Shown here piece after piece: positions 35,635-44,536 of a DNA stretch of 64,000 bases (the stretch's first letter is position 1; each line of letters opens with the position of its first letter). The notes under the pieces are model-generated. The model had not been told where the DNA came from, ran no database searches, and worked only from the letters and a program-made list of their open reading frames with translations. This DNA comes from Rouxiella sp. S1S-2 (GTDB taxonomy: Bacteria; Pseudomonadota; Gammaproteobacteria; Enterobacterales; Enterobacteriaceae), in contig NZ_WFKL01000002.1 in assembly GCF_009208105.1 (NCBI RefSeq), positions 120,130 through 184,129 of the forward strand, read 5' to 3'. A program made the translations under genes and the position numbers.

Positions 35635-36249
35635 TCAGAGAAACTGTTCTGCCAACAGCAGGGCCGCAATAATAATCATCAGGCCTCCCGAAATCCGGCT
35701 GACATTCTGCGCCGCGCGCGGGCGCGTCCGAAGCACCGTGCCGAAGCCATAGCCCACAAGCAGATAGACCACGCCGCAACTGATCACATGTACTAGCCCC
35801 AGCGCTATCATCTGCAGCGAAAGCGGCCAGGCGGCGTGGACGTCGGTGAACTGTGGCAGCAGAGCCAGAAACAGCAGAAAGACCTTTGGATTAAGCCCGC
35901 TGATGCAAAAGCCCTTGAGCGCCCACTTTAGTCGCGAACCGGCATCGTCACTCTGCCCCGCCGCCGGTGCGGACGGGTGGCGTAACATGCCTATGCCGAG
36001 CCAGAGCAGATAGCCAGCCCCGGCCACGGTCAGAACGGACAGTACGCCCGGCGCTCCCGCAATGACCGAGCCGACTCCCGCTGCCACTATAAGTGTTGCA
36101 ACAAGATGGCCGCTCAGCATACCGGCAACTGCTGGTACAACACGGCGTCCCTTGATGCCGGCTGAAATGGCGTAAGCCCAGTCAGCACCGGGCGTGATAA
36201 CAAAAAGCGCGGAAACAGCCCAGAACGCGGCGAACATACTCAGTGACAT
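35635..36249 (-). CDS. LysE/RhtB-family amino acid exporter
   Basis: A 204-residue inner-membrane protein with about six transmembrane segments. The family start FVITPGADWAYAISAGIKGR and the ISGLNPKVFLLFLALLPQF motif near residues 115-133 are both clear. It should export an amino acid or homoserine lactone-type compound. Divergent from an Lrp/AsnC regulator, a classical pairing in which the exported amino acid is the inducer. Confidence 0.87.
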   Translation of the reverse strand: MSLSMFAAFWAVSALFVITPGADWAYAISAGIKGRRVVPAVAGMLSGHLVATLIVAAGVGSVIAGAPGVLSVLTVAGAGYLLWLGIGMLRHPSAPAAGQSDDAGSRLKWALKGFCISGLNPKVFLLFLALLPQFTDVHAAWPLSLQMIALGLVHVISCGVVYLLVGYGFGTVLRTRPRAAQNVSRISGGLMIIIAALLLAEQFL

Positions 36250-36427
36250 GCGCCGTTATCCTTATTGACCCGATCTCTGACCGACCCTTTATAAACGTCT
36301 GAAACCTGCATATAGAGAAACCTTTACCTGCATATTTGTTTAAAAGTTAAGAAAGAATATCGCTTTTTATGCGGGATGTGCTTTCATAATAAACTTAAAA
36401 ACGTTAAATATCGGGAGGTTTTAAGTA

Positions 36428-36880
36428 ATGGATAAGATTGATTGCAATATTCTTGCTGAGCTTCAGCAGGACGGTAGACTTTCGCTTACTGACTTGGCAG
36501 AACGGGTTGGGATCAGCCTGTCATCCTGTCAGCGTCGTGTCAGAGCGCTTGAACAGGAAGGCGTGATCAGCGGCTACCGGGCGTATCTCGATCCGTCCAG
36601 AGTCGGACTGAACTTTTCAGCCTTAGTCTTCGTTACTCTGCGCGAGGGAGACCGACAGGCGGTCAGTGCCTTCGAGGCGGCAGTAAAAGAGATACCGCAA
36701 ATTATCCAGGCGCAGCGACTGTTTGGCGATCCGGATTATCTGCTTCATGTTATCACCCTGGACCTGCAGGCTTTTCAGCAGTTGTATGATGACAAACTCT
36801 CCGGTATGTCAGGCGTGCAGCGACTTATCTCAACGCTGGTTATGAAAACGGTCGTGAAAGATCGCGCGCTGCCTCTCTGA
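36428..36880 (+). CDS. Lrp/AsnC-family regulator
   Basis: A 150-residue regulator. The N-terminal helix-turn-helix reads IDCNILAELQQDGRLSLTDL, then AERVGISLSSCQRRVRALEQEGVI. The RAM ligand-binding domain (about 65-145) includes GDPDYLLHVITLDLQAF. It should sense an amino acid and control the divergent LysE exporter; 178 bp separate the start codons. Confidence 0.88.
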   Translation: MDKIDCNILAELQQDGRLSLTDLAERVGISLSSCQRRVRALEQEGVISGYRAYLDPSRVGLNFSALVFVTLREGDRQAVSAFEAAVKEIPQIIQAQRLFGDPDYLLHVITLDLQAFQQLYDDKLSGMSGVQRLISTLVMKTVVKDRALPL

Positions 36881-36900
36881 CGCCTGTGCAGGGCGTCAGA
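36876..36900 (+). terminator. Terminator of the Lrp-type gene
   Basis: TCTGACGCC (36876-36884) and GGCGTCAGA (36892-36900) form a perfect 9-bp stem overlapping the stop codon; a T-rich stretch (TTCGATATTTTTT) follows. Confidence 0.75.
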
Positions 36901-36985
36901 TTCGATATTTTTTAAGAAGTTTTTTTGCGCGGAGAAAACGTTGTGTTTAGGATCTGTATAAAAGTCGAACTTCCGCTTCTGGCAC

Positions 36986-37005
36986 AGGGCTGCTATTGCA
37001 GCCCT
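36986..37005 (-). terminator. Hairpin after recombinase copy 2
   Basis: AGGGCTGC, TATT, GCAGCCCT: a perfect 8-bp stem starting 7 bases past the recombinase stop, identical in stem to copy 1. Confidence 0.5.
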
Positions 37006-37012
37006 GACAACC

Positions 37013-37615
37013 TTAGACTTCAATCGATTCAGAGATCTCTAATGCATCATCGACTTCAATGCCCAGATAACGGACTGTGCTTTCCAGTTTCCTATGGCCC
37101 AACAGAAGTTGGATCACCCTGAGATTCTTAGTTTTCTTGTAGATAAGGTAAGGTTTTGTTCTTCTCATGGAATGTGTGCTGTAAAGCGAATCGTCGAGAC
37201 CAAGCTTTGCTACCCACCCATGAAAAATCCGGTTGTATTGCCGGGTTGATATGTGCTGGTTAGTACCGACCCGGGATCGAAACAAGAAGTCATTACTATG
37301 TAAATTACCAAGTTTTATCAATGCAGTAACAGCTTCTCTTGTCCCTTTGGTTATCTCAAATTGGACAGGGCTACCGGTTTTCTGCTGCAACACCGTTGCC
37401 CTGCTTGAAACAGAACTACCATATGCAACATCAGATACTTTAAGTTTTACCAGATCGCAGCCTCGTAGCTTACTGTCCAGGGCCATATTGAACAGAGCCA
37501 AATCGCGCGTCTTACCTTCCAGTTCAAGCCTGATTCGGATCCCCCAGATATGAGATATCTGAAGTGGTCTTTTTTGGCCTACGATACGGCCTTTGTTCCA
37601 CGATGAAGTGTTCAT
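37013..37615 (-). CDS. Short tyrosine recombinase/integrase (copy 2, intact)
   Basis: A 200-residue integrase-family protein consisting almost only of the catalytic domain, like FimB in size but not close to it in sequence. The catalytic set is visible: Arg in SKLRGCDLVKL (about residue 51), Lys in the beta-hairpin LQQKTGSPVQF, H-x-x-R in THSMRR (about 148-151), His in LLLGHRKLE (about 174) and the nucleophile Tyr in VRYLGIE (about 183). The ATG at 37615 follows GGAG; a TTG at 37621 is in frame. It lacks the usual core-binding domain. It is enclosed by the element ends and probably acts on them or on the inverted repeat at its own start. Confidence 0.85.
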   Translation of the reverse strand: MNTSSWNKGRIVGQKRPLQISHIWGIRIRLELEGKTRDLALFNMALDSKLRGCDLVKLKVSDVAYGSSVSSRATVLQQKTGSPVQFEITKGTREAVTALIKLGNLHSNDFLFRSRVGTNQHISTRQYNRIFHGWVAKLGLDDSLYSTHSMRRTKPYLIYKKTKNLRVIQLLLGHRKLESTVRYLGIEVDDALEISESIEV

Positions 37616-37651
37616 ACTCAAATCTCCTGCAATGTGGGAGATTTGAGTATG
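37613..37651. repeat. Perfect inverted repeat over the recombinase start, copy 2
   Basis: CATACTCAAATCTCC (37613-37627), a 9-base spacer, GGAGATTTGAGTATG (37637-37651): 15-bp arms without mismatch. One arm contains the ribosome binding site and the ATG of the recombinase. Two inverted arms around a short spacer are what a tyrosine recombinase core site looks like. The same structure in RNA would hide the ribosome binding site. Confidence 0.8.
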
Positions 37652-37741
37652 GTTGTCCCTTATGAGCGAAAAGCTGCCCTAATATTGTTGTACTTGTTGT
37701 GATTGAAGGACAGGTACACGCGCAGATTAGGCACTATGAGT

Positions 37742-38653
37742 TTATATCTTGCCAGTGAGAGTATTGATTAGCGCTCGCAGGGCAGATGAGACATGCCGAT
37801 GGCCCGAATAGTAAAGACACAGTCCTGGATATTCCGGACACCAGTCTTCAAGACATCGTTCGAGGCGACCATCGTTCAGCGCCTCTGCCGCAAGATGATC
37901 AGGCACGAAAGCGATTCCTATACCATCAATTGCAGCTTCTACCATCAACGGCTGATCGCTCAATGTTAGGGAACCGGTGACGTTAATTCTTTCGACAACT
38001 CCATGCCGTTCAAATTCCCAACGATATATCGCGCCACTTTCAAATCTGAAGCGGATACAATTGTGATCATTAAGATCTTGAGGCTCGACAGGCTGTCCTC
38101 GCTGTTTGAAGTAGTCCGGGGACGCAATGGCTGCGAACCGCACTTGCCCCATGACCGGTACTGCAACCATATCTTTAGGTACACTCTCTGCCAATCGGAT
38201 TCCAGCATCGAAGCCGTCTGCAACGATGTCGCTGAGCCTACCATCACTGACTATGTCGAGATGAACTAGTGGAAATTGGCGAAGAAAGCTCGCAAGAACG
38301 GGTTTTAGAACTAAACGAATAGCTCCTTCACTTGCATTAATCCGCACCATACCCCTGGGATCCTGACTACTACCATCAAGTTCTCTGATAGCTTCTTCTA
38401 GTGAGTCCATCGCCGGACGCAATTTCGTAGCGAGGCGTTCTCCTGCCTCAGTAAGAGACACACTGCGAGTTGTTCGATTAAAGAGCCGAACGCTTAACCG
38501 CTCCTCGAGAACCTTAATCGAATGACTGATCGCCGAGGGTGTCATGTTGAGCTGAATTGCGGCGCTGCGGAAGCTTCGATGGGTCGCCACCGCCAGAAAT
38601 GCGGCGAACCCCGACAGATCGTTGCCTTTTAATTGGTGAATTGCTTTCATCAT
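37742..38653 (-). CDS. LysR-family transcriptional regulator
   Basis: A LysR regulator of about 303 residues. The helix-turn-helix (FLAVATHRSFRSAAIQLNMT, then PSAISHSIKVLEERLSVRLF and NRTTRSVSLTEAG) is near the start, and the effector domain follows. Divergent from the zinc alcohol dehydrogenase. Several starts are possible (TTG 38689, ATG 38665, 38653 or 38650); none has a strong ribosome binding site and 38653 gives a typical length. Confidence 0.82.
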   Translation of the reverse strand: MMKAIHQLKGNDLSGFAAFLAVATHRSFRSAAIQLNMTPSAISHSIKVLEERLSVRLFNRTTRSVSLTEAGERLATKLRPAMDSLEEAIRELDGSSQDPRGMVRINASEGAIRLVLKPVLASFLRQFPLVHLDIVSDGRLSDIVADGFDAGIRLAESVPKDMVAVPVMGQVRFAAIASPDYFKQRGQPVEPQDLNDHNCIRFRFESGAIYRWEFERHGVVERINVTGSLTLSDQPLMVEAAIDGIGIAFVPDHLAAEALNDGRLERCLEDWCPEYPGLCLYYSGHRHVSSALRALINTLTGKI

Positions 38654-38844
38654 ATCATCAATCATTAAGCGGATTGTTTTAATAGTCAACCCTCCATAAG
38701 CTGAGTCTTCAGTGTAAAAATCTGAAACTACAGCTCACCATTGAGTCCCTTCCTGACTGGTAATTGTCTTAAGGACATTTCATTACGCCAGTTTCCTCGG
38801 TGCATGAGTCACTCCAACACTCCAAATGAAACAAGGTGAAAGTA

Positions 38845-39876
38845 ATGAAAATGAAAGCAATAGTGATGACGGGGGCCAATCGCCCTTGGGAAGTTCAAGA
38901 AGTGCCTATTCCTAAGACGGAACCGGGTCAGGTACTTGTGAAAATTCACGCCTCGGGAATGTGTTACACCGACGTATGGGCAACCCAAGGATATGGTGGT
39001 GATATCTATCCTCAAACGCCGGGGCATGAAGTTGTTGGTGAAATTGTCGAGGTTGGCGCTGGAGTGCGTACTCGTAGGGTAGGAGACCGGGTAGGAACGA
39101 CCTGGGTTCAATCCGCGTGCGGTCGTTGCCCATACTGCAGAGAAAACCGTCCTTTGACCGGTCAGACTGCGATGAATTGTAACGACCCTGGCACCACGGG
39201 ATTTGCGTTACAAGGAGGCCATGCAGAGTACATCGCTATCGCCGCCGAAGGGACAGTATTGTTGCCCGAAGGACTGGGTTACGTTGATGCCGCCCCGATG
39301 ATGTGTGCGGGGTATACCACTTGGAGCGGTCTGCGCGACGCTGTGCCACAGCCACGCGATAAAATCGCTGTTGTGGGTATTGGCGGCTTGGGGCACATAG
39401 CTTTGCAGTTATCCAAGGCATGTGGGTTCGAAACCATTGCTATTACACATTCACCGGACAAGAGAGAACTGGCTACCCAGTTAGGGGCTGACCAAGTTGT
39501 TGCCAACGGCAATGAACTTCGAGATATTGGAGGCGCGGACATCCTGCTTGTGACCACAAACGATTTCAGTGCGGCCGGGGCAGCGATCACCGGACTGAAA
39601 ACGGACGGCCGGGTGGTCCTCTGCGGGCTCGACTTCACAAAGCCATTCTCGATCTCATCTGATGGTGTGCCATTCCACATGATGCGGCAAAGAGTGATTG
39701 GCTCAACACATGGTGGGCAACACTACCTCAGCGAGGTGCTTGACCTTGCAGCAAAAGGTAAAGTTAAGCCGATTGTCGAGACCTTCTCTCTTGATCAGGC
39801 ACCCGAAGCATATAATCGCCTTGTCTCCGGTAAAATGCGCTTTCGTGGCGTGTTTACTCCTTCGCAAGGTAGCTGA
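38845..39876 (+). CDS. Zinc-dependent alcohol dehydrogenase (MDR family)
   Basis: A 343-residue NAD(P)-dependent medium-chain dehydrogenase. Catalytic zinc ligands are C40 and H61-E62 in CYTDVWA and PGHEVVG, with another Cys in MMCAGYTTW. Structural zinc cysteines follow CGRCPYC (92-98), with the fourth at about 112; that last spacing is longer than usual. The Rossmann GIGGLGHIALQ is near 178-188. ATG 38845 follows AAGGTGA; a GTG at 38836 is in frame. Probably controlled by the divergent LysR gene. Confidence 0.86.
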   Translation: MKMKAIVMTGANRPWEVQEVPIPKTEPGQVLVKIHASGMCYTDVWATQGYGGDIYPQTPGHEVVGEIVEVGAGVRTRRVGDRVGTTWVQSACGRCPYCRENRPLTGQTAMNCNDPGTTGFALQGGHAEYIAIAAEGTVLLPEGLGYVDAAPMMCAGYTTWSGLRDAVPQPRDKIAVVGIGGLGHIALQLSKACGFETIAITHSPDKRELATQLGADQVVANGNELRDIGGADILLVTTNDFSAAGAAITGLKTDGRVVLCGLDFTKPFSISSDGVPFHMMRQRVIGSTHGGQHYLSEVLDLAAKGKVKPIVETFSLDQAPEAYNRLVSGKMRFRGVFTPSQGS

Positions 39877-39927
39877 CAAACGGCGCGGATTTTTTAGGCT
39901 TGCCTCTCTCTATAATGTCCTTGACTA

Positions 39928-39997
39928 GAGTCAGCTTTTGGCACACAGCAGACAAACACTTGACGCTCAAGGCCTGCTGACAACGACTAGCGGACAA
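39928..39997 (+). repeat. Degenerate dispersed element, about 70 bp
   Basis: The left part GTCAGCTTTTGGCACACAGCA and the right part CTAGCGGACA preserve both ends in worn form at nearly the family spacing. It lies in the 218-bp gap between convergent genes, which holds nothing else. Confidence 0.5.
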
Positions 39998-40094
39998 CAA
40001 ATAGAGCGGAAAGGGAGGAGGAAATCTCGCTGTTTTTCAGGCCAGCCACCTGGTTCAACTGGCCTTCATTGAAACGTTGTTACAGGGGAAGGGG

Positions 40095-41297
40095 TCAGGT
40101 CAGCACGACCCTCACCTTTAGTCCAATAACGAGCGTGGCAAAAAACATTATGCAACCAGCGGTGATGAAAACACCTGTTACGCCGCTGATACCAAAGAGT
40201 AATCCTCCCAACGCAGCACCCGCCGCAATTGAGGACTGAACTGCTGCGACTACCATGCCGCCAGCGGTTTCAGCCTGATCGGGAACGGAACGCGCTACCC
40301 AGTTTGACCACGCAACGGGTACGCCACCAAATGCCATCCCCCATAACGCGACGAACAACATCAATCCTTTTTCCTCTAGTGGCAGCAAAATCATGCTTAA
40401 TGCCGCAAAACCGACAAGCGCTGGCATGAGTATCAGTGTGAGACGCAGGCTTCTCTCCATCAGCCACCCGGTTAGCAGCGTACCGATAAAATTAGCGATG
40501 CCAAATCCAAGCAGTATCAAAGACAAACGATCCACATCAAGTTGGGCAATATTTTCAAGAGCCGGACGAATATAGGTAAACAGCGCATACTGCCCAGTAT
40601 GCGCAATCACACACCCCGTCATTCCCATCGCAATGCCTGGGCGACGGAGTAAATCCATGACAGATGCTGTTGTCATCATTCTACGCGGAGCCATTCCAGG
40701 AAGGGTAAACAGCTGAAAAATCAGTGTCAGCACCCCTACTGCGGTTGCAGCGATAAAAGCACTACGCCAACCATAAAGCCCACCCAAATAGCTCCCCAGC
40801 GGGATCGAAACTACGGTACCGACAGCAATACCGCTAAAAATAATGGAGAGAGCCCGCGGGACGCTTTTAGCAGGGACCAGCCGCATAGCGACGGCCGCAG
40901 CCATACTCCAGAAGCCTCCCAGCGCGATGCCCAACAAAATGCGCATGACTAACAGAACAGCCAGACTGGATGAAAGTGCGACCAGCAGGTTGGAGGCAAT
41001 CATCAGCACGGTAAAACCAAGCAAAACATTTCGGCGATCATAATTACGCGTCAGGCGGGGAACCATCAGACCAGCAAACAGGGCCACCACAGCCGTTACC
41101 GTCACAGCCTGACCAGCAAGAGCTTCGGTCACACCGAGATCGGCAGCCATGGGGGTCAACAGGCTGGCAGGAAGATATTCTGCAGTCAGCAAGCCAAACA
41201 CACCCATAGTCAGTGAAATAACGGCCATCCATGCGGATTCTTTGGGTTCCGAACTATTCAAACTCGCGGATACAGCTTCAGTTGCTTCATTTCTCAT
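40095..41297 (-). CDS. MFS transporter, AraJ/sugar efflux-like (DHA1)
   Basis: A 400-residue exporter with about 12 hydrophobic segments. Landmarks are SLTMGVFGLLTAEYLPASLL in the first helix and ALGGFWSMAAAVAMRLVPA near residues 125-145. This branch exports sugars, arabinose-like compounds or drugs. It is divergent from an AraC regulator, 62 bp away, which likely controls it. A homologous exporter lies at 44886-46085. Confidence 0.85.
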   Translation of the reverse strand: MRNEATEAVSASLNSSEPKESAWMAVISLTMGVFGLLTAEYLPASLLTPMAADLGVTEALAGQAVTVTAVVALFAGLMVPRLTRNYDRRNVLLGFTVLMIASNLLVALSSSLAVLLVMRILLGIALGGFWSMAAAVAMRLVPAKSVPRALSIIFSGIAVGTVVSIPLGSYLGGLYGWRSAFIAATAVGVLTLIFQLFTLPGMAPRRMMTTASVMDLLRRPGIAMGMTGCVIAHTGQYALFTYIRPALENIAQLDVDRLSLILLGFGIANFIGTLLTGWLMERSLRLTLILMPALVGFAALSMILLPLEEKGLMLFVALWGMAFGGVPVAWSNWVARSVPDQAETAGGMVVAAVQSSIAAGAALGGLLFGISGVTGVFITAGCIMFFATLVIGLKVRVVLT

Positions 41298-41359
41298 AAC
41301 ACACTCTACTTGGAGAAAAATTATAACGCTTAGTCTAGAGTTGAGTCGCGGGACGATCT

Positions 41360-42382
41360 ATGATGCCACATCCTGATTTTTTACCCGAAACTCCGATTAT
41401 GCATGTTAATAAACATTTTGCCCTTTCATCCGAGCTCATCAGTGAATTGCTGCTGGAAATGCGTCTGCGTGGCGTGCAGTATCGCCGTTTACAGACTGGC
41501 TCTGAGTTTGGCGTCGGTTTTAGCAACAGACCGGGACATGCCTATTTTCATTACATCGCTGTAGGTACTGCTCTGCTTCGCACACACGATGGTACATTGC
41601 ACGAACTGAAAGCCGGCAGCATGGTATTCATGCCGCAGGGTGAGGATCATCAGCTTGTATCGGATGTCAGCTGTTCATTTCAACATATCGACACGTTAGG
41701 CTCTGCTCCTTTAGGCGAGGCCGTCAGCGGAATCAATACTTGCCCGAGTTCGCATCCGACACCCAGCACGGTTCTGTTTTATGGCTGTATGGAGTTCGAT
41801 CTCGGTGGAATGCAGGGTCTTGGTAAACTGATGCCGCAAGCCATAGTGGTTGAGGCAAATGAACAGATCTATCCGGGGCTGGTTCCCATTCTGGGCGCGA
41901 TGAAATTTGAAATCTGTTCCGGACGCGCTGGCTTCGCGGGCATTCTGGCCCGCCTCGCAGAAGTGGCGGCTGCCATGATTGTGCGTGGATGGATCGAAAA
42001 CGGCAGCGAGAACGCAGCTGGCCTGATCGCTGCGTTACGTGATCCACGACTCGCCCGTGCAATTCTGGCCATTCATCGCGATACGGGTCGGGAGTGGTCT
42101 GTTGCTGAACTTGCTGCACAGTCACATGTGTCACGTTCTGTTTTTGCTGAACGCTTCAAATCAATCATCGGCATACCTCCCCTGCGCTATGCAAGGGAGG
42201 TGCGAATGCGCATCGCAGGTCACTGGATTATTCACGATAAGATCTCAATTGACACCGTTGCTCTTCGCCTCGGCTATGCCTCACAGGCAGCGTTTAGCAG
42301 AGCTTTTAAGCGCATCAATGGATATCCGCCGGGCGCTATGCGTCAGCGACCAGCAAGAGGCGTTAATACAGTAAATGAGTGA
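41360..42382 (+). CDS. AraC-family regulator with cupin sensing domain
   Basis: A 340-residue regulator. An N-terminal cupin (about 40-195; LKAGSMVFMPQGEDHQLVSD is typical of the cupin_6 group) senses a ligand. The C-terminal 100 residues carry two helix-turn-helices (AELAAQSHVSRSVFAERFKS and VALRLGYASQAAFSRAFKRI). Two adjacent ATG codons begin at 41360, another at 41399; none has a strong site. Likely controls the divergent MFS exporter. Confidence 0.84.
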   Translation: MMPHPDFLPETPIMHVNKHFALSSELISELLLEMRLRGVQYRRLQTGSEFGVGFSNRPGHAYFHYIAVGTALLRTHDGTLHELKAGSMVFMPQGEDHQLVSDVSCSFQHIDTLGSAPLGEAVSGINTCPSSHPTPSTVLFYGCMEFDLGGMQGLGKLMPQAIVVEANEQIYPGLVPILGAMKFEICSGRAGFAGILARLAEVAAAMIVRGWIENGSENAAGLIAALRDPRLARAILAIHRDTGREWSVAELAAQSHVSRSVFAERFKSIIGIPPLRYAREVRMRIAGHWIIHDKISIDTVALRLGYASQAAFSRAFKRINGYPPGAMRQRPARGVNTVNE

Positions 42383-42484
42383 ATGTTCCTTTAGCATTTG
42401 CTGGATTCACTGTAGGAGACCGCTCTCAACATTAAAAACTGAGCGGAAACGGCTTTTCACCACTCAAGGTATCGCAATTTCTTT

Positions 42485-42508
42485 TATGTCCGCTATTGGC
42501 ACGAAGCA
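42485..42508 (+). repeat. Solo left end of the dispersed element
   Basis: ATGTCCGCTATTGGCACGAA and the next four bases match the family left end and the GAAGCAG inner bases of the 47397 copy. The expected right end would fall inside the LysR gene at about 42532-42551 and is absent. Confidence 0.6.
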
Positions 42509-42531
42509 GTCCAAAAGGATTTAGTGGCCCA

Positions 42532-43500
42532 CTATTCCAACGTTGGGCCGCTGAAGCTCTTTGAAAGCGATGAGTCGTTTAATTTATGCCCTGAGGGTGT
42601 CAAATTTTCAGCCAGCATTTCCAGTAATTTTCTGACCTTAGGTAACGCTTGACGGCTCTTCAGCCATGCCAGATTAATGGCAAGTCCGTCGGTTGCAAGA
42701 TTGGGTAGCACTTGGACTAGGCTTCCTTCCTCAAGCTGACTTTTTATCAACCACATTGGTAATTGGGTGATGCCATGACCTGCTAGAGCGGCGATCAGCT
42801 GTCCTTCCCCGTCGCCCACGGCGATCCGTCCGGGAAGTACTCTTCTTTCAGTTTCATTGGGATTTTCTCCCACAAAATGCCAGGCGGTTAATCTACCGTT
42901 GCCTTCGCCGTAAACAATACAATGATGGTCCTCTAAATCTTCCTTCGTCTTAGGCTCACCGTATTTTGTGATATATGCCGGTGAGGCGCAGAATACCACG
43001 CGCTGCGCGCCCAAATAGCGATGCCCTAGCGCATTCGACCATATGTTGGAACCGCCAATTCTGACAATGATGTCAATGCCCTCTACTATCGGGTCTACAA
43101 ACCTGTCCGAGAAAGAGATATGCGGTGTAATCAACGGATAGTTTTCAATAAACTTGAGGATCACTGGCAACACGTGTAGACGACCATAGGCCGCTGGAAG
43201 ATCGATACAAATCCTTCCTCTCGGCTCAGTATCTTCAGCCTGCATAGACAATTGTGCTTCTTCCAGATCCGTCAGCACCGCCATACAGGTGCGATAGAAA
43301 GCAATGCCTTTATCCGTCAGTGACAGGGTGCGAGTGGTTCTCTGAAAAAGCTTTACCTTAAGCCGACTTTCGAGCCGCGCGATCCCCTTACTGATTGCTG
43401 AACTTGTTAGATTCATTTTTTTACCCGCGGCGGTAAAACTGCCTGCGTCAGCGACACAGACGAACAAATCAATCCCTTTTAAATTTTCAGACGAAAACAT
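42532..43500 (-). CDS. LysR-family transcriptional regulator
   Basis: A 322-residue LysR regulator: FVCVADAGSFTAAGKKMNLT, then SSAISKGIARLESRLKVKLF and QRTTRTLSLTDKG near residues 12-65, and the effector domain after. Divergent from the NmrA-like reductase. The last 20 residues (after ENLTPSGHK) extend toward a solo repeat end and may be a non-native tail. Confidence 0.85.
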   Translation of the reverse strand: MFSSENLKGIDLFVCVADAGSFTAAGKKMNLTSSAISKGIARLESRLKVKLFQRTTRTLSLTDKGIAFYRTCMAVLTDLEEAQLSMQAEDTEPRGRICIDLPAAYGRLHVLPVILKFIENYPLITPHISFSDRFVDPIVEGIDIIVRIGGSNIWSNALGHRYLGAQRVVFCASPAYITKYGEPKTKEDLEDHHCIVYGEGNGRLTAWHFVGENPNETERRVLPGRIAVGDGEGQLIAALAGHGITQLPMWLIKSQLEEGSLVQVLPNLATDGLAINLAWLKSRQALPKVRKLLEMLAENLTPSGHKLNDSSLSKSFSGPTLE

Positions 43501-43648
43501 GGCACGCTCTTATTGATGAATTAAATTCACTAAACAAAGTTATTTATAGCGTAAATAGGAAGATTATTTTCAAGTAAACTTATTTTTAAAGAAAATAATT
43601 TTTCATTAACTGATTAGGTTAATGGTTTTAAATAGATGAGGCGTTTAT

Positions 43649-44536
43649 ATGAGTGATAGAAAACCAACCATCTTGATTACCGGTGCTACAGGTCAAATTG
43701 GTGGTAGTACCCTTCGTAGCCTACTTAAAGAAAACGCAGTCATCGTGGTTGCCGCCGTACGTTCAGCGGAAAAAGCCAAAATCTTTGAAGAACAAGGCAT
43801 ACGCACCGTTATTCTCGATTTTGATAAAACCGCAACACTTTTACCGGCGCTGGAAGGAATTGACCGTGTTTTTCTGGCAACGGGATACACCGTAGACATG
43901 CTACGTCAAAGCAAAGTATTTTTGGATAATGCTAAGGGAGCCGGTGTTAAGCACGTAGTGCATTTGGGCGCTTGTGGTGGAGATGATGCAACTATAGCTC
44001 ACTGGGTTTGGCATCAGTTGGTTGAGCGCTATATAGAGTGGTCTGGCTTCTCGTTCACGCATCTGCGGCCCGAAGCCTTTATGCAGAATCTGCTGAACTA
44101 TGATGGCACCAAAGCTGTTAAAAATGGCGTAATCCAGCAGTATACCGGCGATGCCCCCTTCAGCTGGGTTGACGGCGAAGACGTTGCGACGGTGGCCGCT
44201 CAAGCGCTGCTAAATCCGGAGAAACATAGTGGTAAAACTTATCGCTTAGGTTATGACGCAAAGTCCTACGATGAAATTGCGGCGATCATGACCGAGGTGG
44301 TGGGAAAGCCTTTCAGCTACGAGTCTTTGGACCCCAAAATCTTCCTGGAAAATATGCGTGAAGCCGGTGCGGAAATGGCCTATATGACCTGCGTATACGA
44401 CAATTTCAGACGTATTGCCGAAAGAGATATTCCAGGTGTTGATGACACTTTTGATAACTTCCCCGAAATTGCTGGTAAAGAACCGGTGCGTTGGAAAGAG
44501 TTTGTTGAAAAACATAAAGACTCATTCCTTTACTAA
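43649..44536 (+). CDS. NmrA-like NAD(P)H-binding quinone oxidoreductase
   Basis: A 295-residue atypical SDR. The Rossmann motif TGATGQIGG is near residues 11-19. There is no classical YxxxK pair, and AGVKHVVHLGACGGDD is typical of the NmrA/QOR2 group. Members either reduce quinones or sense the NADP redox state. Divergent from a LysR gene 148 bp away; no operon partner. Confidence 0.83.
   Translation: MSDRKPTILITGATGQIGGSTLRSLLKENAVIVVAAVRSAEKAKIFEEQGIRTVILDFDKTATLLPALEGIDRVFLATGYTVDMLRQSKVFLDNAKGAGVKHVVHLGACGGDDATIAHWVWHQLVERYIEWSGFSFTHLRPEAFMQNLLNYDGTKAVKNGVIQQYTGDAPFSWVDGEDVATVAAQALLNPEKHSGKTYRLGYDAKSYDEIAAIMTEVVGKPFSYESLDPKIFLENMREAGAEMAYMTCVYDNFRRIAERDIPGVDDTFDNFPEIAGKEPVRWKEFVEKHKDSFLY

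Larger units (their letters stand above)
36969..37680. mobile_element. 712-bp recombinase-bearing element, copy 2
   Basis: The left end AACTTCCGCTTCTGGCAC (from 36969) and the right end TATGAGCGAAAAGCTGCCCT (37661-37680) match copy 1 with changes in the outermost bases. The interior is homologous throughout: terminator hairpin (36986-37005), intact recombinase gene, and a perfect inverted repeat at its start. Length differs from copy 1 by one base. The gene is whole here but the outer ends are worn, whereas copy 1 has good ends but a broken gene. Confidence 0.65.

Noticed and set aside
37013..37615. The recombinase as a fimbrial phase-variation switch (FimB/FimE)
   Set aside because: Size is similar, but no fimbrial genes are nearby, the sequence is not close to FimB, and the gene is bounded by its own conserved ends.
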